From positions 1 through 35,899 of the forward strand of contig CAAGBS010000013.1 of NCBI GenBank assembly GCA_900768125.1: 35,899 bases of DNA, written 5' to 3'. The notes beneath the pieces were generated by a model, which was not told the origin of the DNA, searched no databases, and was given only the letters and a program-made list of their open reading frames with translations. The DNA is from Oscillospiraceae bacterium (GTDB lineage Bacteria; Bacillota; Clostridia; Oscillospirales; Ruminococcaceae). Each line of letters starts with the position of its first letter. Positions within the stretch are counted from its first letter, which is position 1. The position numbers and the translations under genes were made by a program. Of this stretch, positions 30,857 through 35,899 are shown piece after piece.

Positions 30857-32005
30857 ATGACTGTTACAGAAGATATCCGCTACATCGGCGTGAACGACCA
30901 CGAAGTTGACCTGTTCGAGGGACAGTATACAGTACCGGACGGAATGGCGTACAATTCCTACGTTATCCTTGACGAGAAAATCGCAGTTATGGACACGGTG
31001 GACGCGAAATTCGGCGGCGAGTGGCTCGCGAATCTCGAGCGGGAGCTTTCCGGCAGGACACCCGACTACCTCGTGGTTCAGCACATGGAGCCTGACCACT
31101 CCGCAAACATCGCGGTTTTCGCGGAGAAGTACCCCGCGGCGAAGATAGTGGCTTCAAAGCAGGCTTTCGTGATGATGAAGCAGTTCTTCGGCACGGATTA
31201 TGCGGACAGGCAGGTGGTCGTTGCTGAGAAAGATACGCTGGAACTTGGTCGGCACACGCTGAACTTCATCGGCGCGCCGATGGTGCACTGGCCGGAAGTC
31301 ATCATGACCTACGACAGCGCGGACAAGGCGCTTTTCTCCGCGGACGGCTTCGGAAAGTTCGGCGCGCTGGACGTTGAATCCGACTGGGACTGCGAAGCCC
31401 GCCGCTACTATTTCGGGATAGTCGGCAAGTACGGCGCGCAGGTGCAGGCGGTGCTGAAAAAGGCTTCCGCGCTTGACATCGCGATGATATGCCCGCTTCA
31501 CGGTCCGGTGCTGAAAGAAGACCTCGGGCACTACCTCGGGAAGTACGACGTCTGGTCAAGCTACGGCGCTGAGAGCGAGGGCGTTTTCATTGCGTACGCC
31601 AGCGTTTACGGCAACACGAAGAAAGCCGCCGATATCCTCGCCGCAAAGCTCGCTGACAAGGGCGTGCACGTCACGGTGAGCGACCTCGCGCGGGACGACT
31701 GGGCAGAGTGCGTCGAAGACGCTTTCCGCTACGGGAAGCTGGTTCTCGCCGCGCCGACCTACAACGCGGACGTTTTCCCCGCAATGAAGGAGTTCATCAG
31801 CCATCTGACGGAGCGCAATTTCCAGAATCGCACCATCGGAATAATCGAGAACGGCTCCTGGGCGCCTATGGCGGCAAAGGTGATGAAAGGAATGTTCGAA
31901 AAGAGCAAGAACATCACTTTCGCGGAGAACGTGGTCACAGTCCGCTCGGCGGTGAACGCCGCGAACGAAGCGCAGATAGAGGCGCTGGCGGAAGAACTTA
32001 TCTGA
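30857..32005 (+). CDS. fprA: Flavodiiron protein (FprA, class A)
   Basis: A 382-residue flavodiiron oxidoreductase that reduces O2 to water and/or NO to N2O in the cytosol of anaerobes. The beta-lactamase-like N-terminal domain carries the diiron ligands His76, Glu78, Asp80 (HMEPDHS), His144, Asp163 and His215. The flavodoxin domain (about 255-382) has the FMN phosphate loop SVYGNTKKAA. No rubredoxin or NADH module is fused, so it is class A and needs an external donor. AGGAGGG precedes the ATG. Monocistronic with a strong promoter and its own terminator, suggesting high expression. Confidence 0.95.
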   Translation: MTVTEDIRYIGVNDHEVDLFEGQYTVPDGMAYNSYVILDEKIAVMDTVDAKFGGEWLANLERELSGRTPDYLVVQHMEPDHSANIAVFAEKYPAAKIVASKQAFVMMKQFFGTDYADRQVVVAEKDTLELGRHTLNFIGAPMVHWPEVIMTYDSADKALFSADGFGKFGALDVESDWDCEARRYYFGIVGKYGAQVQAVLKKASALDIAMICPLHGPVLKEDLGHYLGKYDVWSSYGAESEGVFIAYASVYGNTKKAADILAAKLADKGVHVTVSDLARDDWAECVEDAFRYGKLVLAAPTYNADVFPAMKEFISHLTERNFQNRTIGIIENGSWAPMAAKVMKGMFEKSKNITFAENVVTVRSAVNAANEAQIEALAEELI

Positions 32006-32014
32006 AATTAAAAG

Positions 32015-32044
32015 TGCGGGAGGGGGCAAGCCCCTCCCCTACGG
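32015..32044. repeat. GC-rich palindromic repeat (module A)
   Basis: TGCGGGAGGGGGCAAGCCCC and the following TCCCCTACGG form a GGGAGGGGGC/GCCCCTCCC-type stem. It begins 10 bases after the fprA stop codon. Confidence 0.65.
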
Positions 32045-32076
32045 CGCGCAGATTACCAAAAGGAATTGAATAGCAG

Positions 32077-32114
32077 AAAAGCAAAGCAGGATTTCTCACT
32101 GCTTTGCTTTTTTT
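32077..32114 (+). terminator. Intrinsic terminator of fprA
   Basis: A 13-bp stem (32077-32089 with 32099-32111) and a run of seven T. It is the same hairpin, loop included except for one base, as the minus-strand terminator at 1699-1735. Confidence 0.88.
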
Positions 32115-32122
32115 AATTCTTA

Positions 32123-32384
32123 TGTAGGGGAGGGGCTTGCCCCTCCCGTCCTTGAATGCGGCGCGTCCTTGCGCCGCAGGGGACGTTACGGGCAATCCTC
32201 CTGATTGCCCCTCCCGTCCTTGAATGCGGCGCGTCCTTGCGCCGCTGGGGACGTTACGGGCAATCCTCCTGATTGCCCCTCCCGTCCTTGAATGCGGCGC
32301 GTCCTTGCGCCGCTGGGGACGTTACGGGCAATCGCCCGCATACAGATTCTGCAACGTGCGGAGCAAGCTCCGCCCCTACATAGT
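32123..32384. repeat. Composite palindromic repeat array, three 68-bp units
   Basis: Bounded by GTAGGGG and CCCCTAC, like the element at 20771-20977, but with three tandem units of 68 bases (GAATGCGGCG at 32154, 32222 and 32290; the last unit is incomplete). Each has a GCGGCGC/GCGCCGC hairpin and the first two a perfect GGGCAATC/GATTGCCC hairpin. Together with two terminators it fills the 464-base gene-free stretch 32006-32469. Confidence 0.8.
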
Positions 32385-32397
32385 AATTGCGAATACA

Positions 32398-32440
32398 AAA
32401 AGCAGGTAAGGAATCTCAGATTCCTTACCTGCTTTTCTTT
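32398..32440 (-). terminator. Bidirectional terminator of the diguanylate cyclase gene
   Basis: Arms 32398-32416 and 32418-32436 are a near-perfect inverted repeat. The minus-strand RNA ends in TTTTTG after the stem; the plus strand has CTTTTCTTT. It lies 30 bases past the minus-strand stop codon and closely resembles the hairpin at 20705-20739. Confidence 0.85.
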
Positions 32441-32469
32441 CTAATTTTAATTCCGAATCGCGGATTTCA

Positions 32470-34422
32470 TCAGATGAACGCGAAGTTTGACTTACCGTTC
32501 TTCTTAACGGAATACATCGCGTCGTCAGCCTTGCCGATGATGTACTCAACACGCGTGTTGTAGTCGTCCTTTATCATCGAGATACCGATGGAAACGCTTA
32601 CCGTCAGATGAACGCCGTCGCACTCGAAGCCCTCGTCAAGCTTCGTGATGATATCCTGCGCTACTCTTGTGGGGTCGTTTATCTCCGCGTTGCGTATGCA
32701 TGCGATGAACTCGTCGCCGCCGTAGCGTCCCGCAAAGCCGAACTCGTTGACTGTGTTCTTGATGGTACGCGCAACGAACTTCAGCACTTGGTCGCCGGTC
32801 GCGTGGCTGTACTGGTCGTTGTAATGCTTGAAGTCGTCAACATCGACGAACAGCACCGCCATCTCGGACTTACGCGCTTCGGAGAGGTTTATCTCGTTGT
32901 CTATCTGGCTCTCGATGGTCTCGCGGTTGTAAAGCTCGGTCAGCGCGTCGAAGCTAGCGCGGGTGGTAAGCTGCTGCTCGCTCTTCTTTGCGCGGTCGAT
33001 ATCCAGGATAACGCCGACTATCTTTATCGGGTTGCCCTCCTTGTCGCGGAGTGTTGCGGTTCTTATCAGCACCCAGATATAGTCGCCGTAGATGTTCTTC
33101 ATGCGGTACTCGTTGTGCTTGAATTCCTCGCCGCGGCCCAGCGCTTCAAGGTCCTGCTTATAGCGGTCTGCGTCCTCCTCGTGGAGCTTCGCCTTTAACA
33201 GGAAGCTGTCACCGAAGTGGTCGGACGGCGCGCGGTAGCTGAATTTCTTGTTGAAGTTGTTGGAGAAGAATACCTCGTTGGTCTTGAAGTTCCACTCGAA
33301 GATGATGTTGTCGGACATCTCCGTGATTGTGCGGTATCTGTCCTCGCTGACAACTATCTCGTCAAGCAGGTTGTTGAACGCACGGGACATCTGACCGTAC
33401 TCGTTCTCGCTGACCTCTATCGAGATACGCGCCTCGTGGTCGCCGCGGCGTACCTTCACGAGGGTCTCCTCGATGATCTTCAGAGGTTTGGTAACAAGGA
33501 CAGAGATCACTATCGCACCCGCGATGACTACCAGCGATATCAGCACGCACGCCACAATGATGCTGTTGCCTGCGACAAGGGAAAAGTTATTCGCATTGCC
33601 GGCAACAGGGCAGCTTGCGATGGCGATGAGTCCGTTTTCGCCGCCCACCTTGACCATTGCGGCGTACCACTTTTCAGAGGAGCCGTTCGCCGGGGTGTAC
33701 TCGATTATCTCGGGGGCGGTCTCATCGGTCAGGCTGTCGATCCTGCTCTTGAAGATATCGGCGGGATACTCGTAGTAGAGGTTGACCTTGAAGTTGTCGA
33801 CGATGTTGTAGTTGTGGCTGGGAGAGGAATCCGCAACGGTGACGGAGCCGTTGTAGAACGTGCTTCCGCCGCTCGCGCCGTAGAGGAATCCCTTTCCGGA
33901 CAGCTTGTAGCTTATCAGCAGGGTCGCTCCGCCCTGGTGCTTCTTGTAGAACATGGTCGGATTGGTCCCTCCGCCGGTCGCCTCGGGATTCTTTATCGCG
34001 TTGTAGTACAGCGCGCCGTCAGCGTAGCTGTCGTAAGCACCGAAGTTGTCGATGACCTGACCGGTCTTTCCGGTGCTTCCGGCGAACACCTTGCCGTCCT
34101 TATCGACAAGCGCGATGGACTCTATCTCGGTATTCTCCTCGGCGAACTGCACAAGGTAGTTGCCCACATAGTCGGTGGTCTTCTGGTTGGAGATGACGGA
34201 CTGCACCTCGGTGTTGTTGAGGATAGTGTCAGCCTGCTTGTTCACCGTGTCGAGGTAAGTCTGCAGGGTGTAGCGCTCGTTGTCAACGGCCTCCAGCAGG
34301 GTGTTCCTGAACTGCTTGTCGCCATCGCGGCTCAGCATGGTGTTCGCGAAAACCGTGTAGATCACCATCGGCAGTATCGCAAACAGCATGGCACTGATCA
34401 TCAGCATTGTTCTGATCTTCAT
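32470..34422 (-). CDS. Membrane sensor diguanylate cyclase (HAMP-PAS-GGDEF)
   Basis: A 650-residue membrane enzyme that makes c-di-GMP from two GTP. Membrane helix about 5-27, an extracellular Cache-like sensor (about 30-285), second helix about 288-311, HAMP (about 312-365), PAS with a PAC-like end (about 375-490), then GGDEF with an intact GGDEF at 568-572. The product-inhibition I-site (RxxD, nine residues before the first Gly) is replaced by NEFG, so feedback control may be lost. No EAL domain. ATG 34422 follows GGGGAG; the longer in-frame start at 34530 crosses the promoter. Confidence 0.93.
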   Translation of the reverse strand: MKIRTMLMISAMLFAILPMVIYTVFANTMLSRDGDKQFRNTLLEAVDNERYTLQTYLDTVNKQADTILNNTEVQSVISNQKTTDYVGNYLVQFAEENTEIESIALVDKDGKVFAGSTGKTGQVIDNFGAYDSYADGALYYNAIKNPEATGGGTNPTMFYKKHQGGATLLISYKLSGKGFLYGASGGSTFYNGSVTVADSSPSHNYNIVDNFKVNLYYEYPADIFKSRIDSLTDETAPEIIEYTPANGSSEKWYAAMVKVGGENGLIAIASCPVAGNANNFSLVAGNSIIVACVLISLVVIAGAIVISVLVTKPLKIIEETLVKVRRGDHEARISIEVSENEYGQMSRAFNNLLDEIVVSEDRYRTITEMSDNIIFEWNFKTNEVFFSNNFNKKFSYRAPSDHFGDSFLLKAKLHEEDADRYKQDLEALGRGEEFKHNEYRMKNIYGDYIWVLIRTATLRDKEGNPIKIVGVILDIDRAKKSEQQLTTRASFDALTELYNRETIESQIDNEINLSEARKSEMAVLFVDVDDFKHYNDQYSHATGDQVLKFVARTIKNTVNEFGFAGRYGGDEFIACIRNAEINDPTRVAQDIITKLDEGFECDGVHLTVSVSIGISMIKDDYNTRVEYIIGKADDAMYSVKKNGKSNFAFI

Positions 34423-34498
34423 ATATACTCCCCGTTTCTGTTCTGCAAGAGCAGAGTATTTCCGCATTGGTCTGTAACAGACAAAGTTATTTAGTATT

Positions 34499-34527
34499 AG
34501 TATAACACAAAAAAACGCTTCTGTAAA
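34499..34527 (-). promoter_or_regulatory. Sigma-A promoter of the diguanylate cyclase gene
   Basis: On the minus strand TTTACA (34522-34527), 17-base spacer, TATACT (34499-34504). Leader about 70 bases. Confidence 0.8.
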
Positions 34528-34628
34528 CACTTTGACAAGATTTATTTATAACTGTCCGACATTTTTATTAATCCTGCACAAATCTCCAAAAAATATTTTG
34601 TTCACAATATGGAGAGATAAAAAAACTA

Positions 34629-34657
34629 TTGCTTATATTTCAAAAATGTGGTATAAT
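34629..34657 (+). promoter_or_regulatory. Promoter of the repeat-motif protein gene
   Basis: TATAAT (34652-34657) with a weak -35 TTGCTT (34629-34634) at 17-base spacing. Start about 32 bases before the coding sequence. Confidence 0.65.
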
Positions 34658-34695
34658 GTATTTACTAATGTGGACGCAACCCGGAGGGCAGATAA

Positions 34696-35899
34696 ATGGA
34701 AAATGTAGTACTGAAAGCAAACCGGTACCGAATAGTCGACAACAGCGCGTTCGAGATGCCGCTCCCGCTGAAATTCGTGGTGTGGAAGAGCGAAGCGCCG
34801 ATATGCGAGTACCTCATCTCGGAGGACGAGCAGATAACCTATAACATCATCACTAAATACAAGGAACTGATGATAACCACCATACAACGACGCCTTGATA
34901 TAGCGGACATATACTACCTTTTCTCCTGCCGCGTCTTCCAGGACAGGACGCCTTTTACATACCCTATCCTCGGCAGAATGGGCATCGAGAAATACAACGT
35001 CTACAACATTCTCCGGCGCACCCACGGCATAACTCCCTACGACGACTACTGGATACGCTTCGACGGCGAGGAGCTGGATTTCGACCAGGCGCTGGCGGAA
35101 TTTGACAAGTACCTTATCGAGCCGGAGGCTCAGCCGGTGCCCGTCGTGTCCTACCCCAGCGGCGCGGAGACCCGCCCCGTGCGCCCGGCGAGACCGCAGA
35201 GGTCTGCGGAAGTGGACAGCATTCTGAACCAGCACAAGTTAGATGTTTCCAGCATAATGCAGGAAGCTTCAAAGCCTGTCACCATCGCGCCGGACGTCTC
35301 ATACGAGCCGGAGCGCGAGATCGAGAACAACAAGATGTCCGAGGACGAGATAGAAGCGCTGCTCCGCTCCGCGGGAATTTCAGACGAGCACCCCGCGCCG
35401 GACGCAGTTCCGGAGCCGCAGGTGGAGCCTTCCACGCGTTCCCAGGAGCCGTCCGGAGGCACAATGTCCCAAGACGACATTGAGAAACTGCTCGACTCCG
35501 CTTTCGGGGACGACAGTGCGGAATCCATGCCGGAAATAGTCGAGGACAATGCACCTGAGAAGCCCGCTGACGATACGCCCTCAGGCGGCAAGATGTCCCA
35601 GGAAGACATTGAGAAGCTGTTAGCGGCGAACGCTCCGACTGCACCCTCTGCACCTGCTGAACCGGAGAAGCCCGCCGAGACCGAATCCCCCGCTTCCGGC
35701 GGCAAGATGTCCCAGGAAGACATTGAAAAGCTGTTAGCGGCGAACGCTCCGACTGAACCGACTGCACCCTCTGCACCTGCTGAACCGGAGAATCCCGCCG
35801 AGACCGAATCCCCTGCTTCCGGCGGCAAGATGTCCCAGGAAGACATTGAGAAGCTGTTAGCGGCGAACGCTCCGACTGCACCCTCTGCACCTGCTGAAC
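34696..35899 (+). CDS. Protein with repeated FliM-N-terminus-like motifs (incomplete at window end)
   Basis: At least 401 residues; the frame is open at the window edge. GGAGGG lies 7 bases before ATG. Residues 1-145 form a folded, unrecognised domain rich in aromatic residues (ILRRTHGITPYDDYWIRF is its most distinctive part). From about 150 the protein is Pro/Glu/Ala-rich and disordered, with a short motif starting with Met at 214, 257, 300, 338 and 379: MSEDEIEALL, MSQDDIEKLL and three times MSQEDIEKLL. This matches the N-terminal peptide of FliM and FliY (LSQxEIDALL), which binds CheY-P. It is not FliM: no CheC-like or SpoA domain has appeared. Divergent from the diguanylate cyclase gene. 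Function unknown. Confidence 0.8.
   Translation, partial: MENVVLKANRYRIVDNSAFEMPLPLKFVVWKSEAPICEYLISEDEQITYNIITKYKELMITTIQRRLDIADIYYLFSCRVFQDRTPFTYPILGRMGIEKYNVYNILRRTHGITPYDDYWIRFDGEELDFDQALAEFDKYLIEPEAQPVPVVSYPSGAETRPVRPARPQRSAEVDSILNQHKLDVSSIMQEASKPVTIAPDVSYEPEREIENNKMSEDEIEALLRSAGISDEHPAPDAVPEPQVEPSTRSQEPSGGTMSQDDIEKLLDSAFGDDSAESMPEIVEDNAPEKPADDTPSGGKMSQEDIEKLLAANAPTAPSAPAEPEKPAETESPASGGKMSQEDIEKLLAANAPTEPTAPSAPAEPENPAETESPASGGKMSQEDIEKLLAANAPTAPSAPAE
35584..35899 (+). repeat. In-frame coding tandem repeats of 114 and 123 bases
   Basis: Units start at 35584, 35698 and 35821 (GGC GGC AAG ATG). The first is 38 codons; the second has three extra codons. The DNA is nearly identical between units, including silent positions, pointing to recent duplication or conversion. 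The third unit runs off the window. Confidence 0.9.

Noticed and set aside
33217..34494. A 425-codon open frame opposite the diguanylate cyclase
   Set aside because: Antisense shadow; no domain or ribosome-binding site, while the minus strand encodes a complete HAMP-PAS-GGDEF protein.

Overview
The window is a stretch of a GC-rich chromosome from an anaerobic, Gram-positive gut-type Firmicute, most likely Oscillospirales/Ruminococcaceae. The placement rests on gene style rather than a marker gene: a Clostridia-type Feo cluster with a FeoB-associated Cys-rich peptide and two FeoA proteins, a CsoR/CopA copper operon, a flavodiiron protein (FprA), a NusG-II domain protein, a FliB-family lysine methylase, strong AGGAGG ribosome-binding sites, several GTG/TTG starts and near-consensus sigma-A promoters. 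I see no rRNA, tRNA, CRISPR array, transposase, integrase or prophage block.

Layout. 1-1.7 kb: vWA-domain lipoprotein (-). 1.7-6.6 kb: iron cluster on the minus strand (DUF2325 protein; feoA, feoA, feoB, Cys-rich peptide, DtxR-like regulator, membrane-anchored HMA protein) with a recurring operator GTTAG-N6-CTAAC in three upstream regions. 6.6-10 kb: ribbon-helix-helix protein plus clpB (+). 10-14.6 kb: patatin, a lipoprotein, a secreted Fn3-like protein (-), and an orphan DUF6017 replication-initiator-like protein. 14.6-17.8 kb: ECF sigma factor and a large one-pass anti-sigma-like protein with a propeller-like exterior. 17.8-20.7 kb: NusG-II protein and a class A PBP whose promoter spacer is filled by an 18-bp palindrome. 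21-23.9 kb: csoR-copA(-), with a CopZ-like domain fused to CopA and preceded by its own internal ribosome-binding site and ATG. 24-25.1 kb: VanY-type carboxypeptidase. 25.4-28.1 kb: CobU-like protein, PilT ATPase, uridine-kinase-like protein. 28.1-30.8 kb: a 26-codon ORF coupled to a FliB-like methylase, a candidate structured RNA between convergent genes, a lipoprotein (-), and an AlkD-like protein. 30.8-32 kb: fprA. 32.4-34.4 kb: membrane diguanylate cyclase (-). 34.7 kb to the end: an incomplete gene whose C-terminal half repeats a FliM-N-terminus-like motif at least five times.

The gene-free stretches longer than 300 bases (20647-21030, 25074-25462, 32006-32469) hold terminators and two families of dispersed palindromic repeats. 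One is a GC-rich composite with TAGGGG/CCCCTA ends and 68-bp tandem units. The other is an AT-rich, MITE-like element with long inverted ends. Two nearly identical terminator hairpins also recur at distant loci.

The most interesting items are: the protein with repeated FliM/CheY-docking-like motifs; the iron regulon, whose presumed DtxR-type regulator has lost every canonical metal ligand; the CopA-CopZ fusion with a preserved internal start; the putative stand-alone RNA at 29.2-29.35 kb; and the covarying 68-bp hairpin arrays. All functional assignments are from reading motifs by eye; no database search was run.
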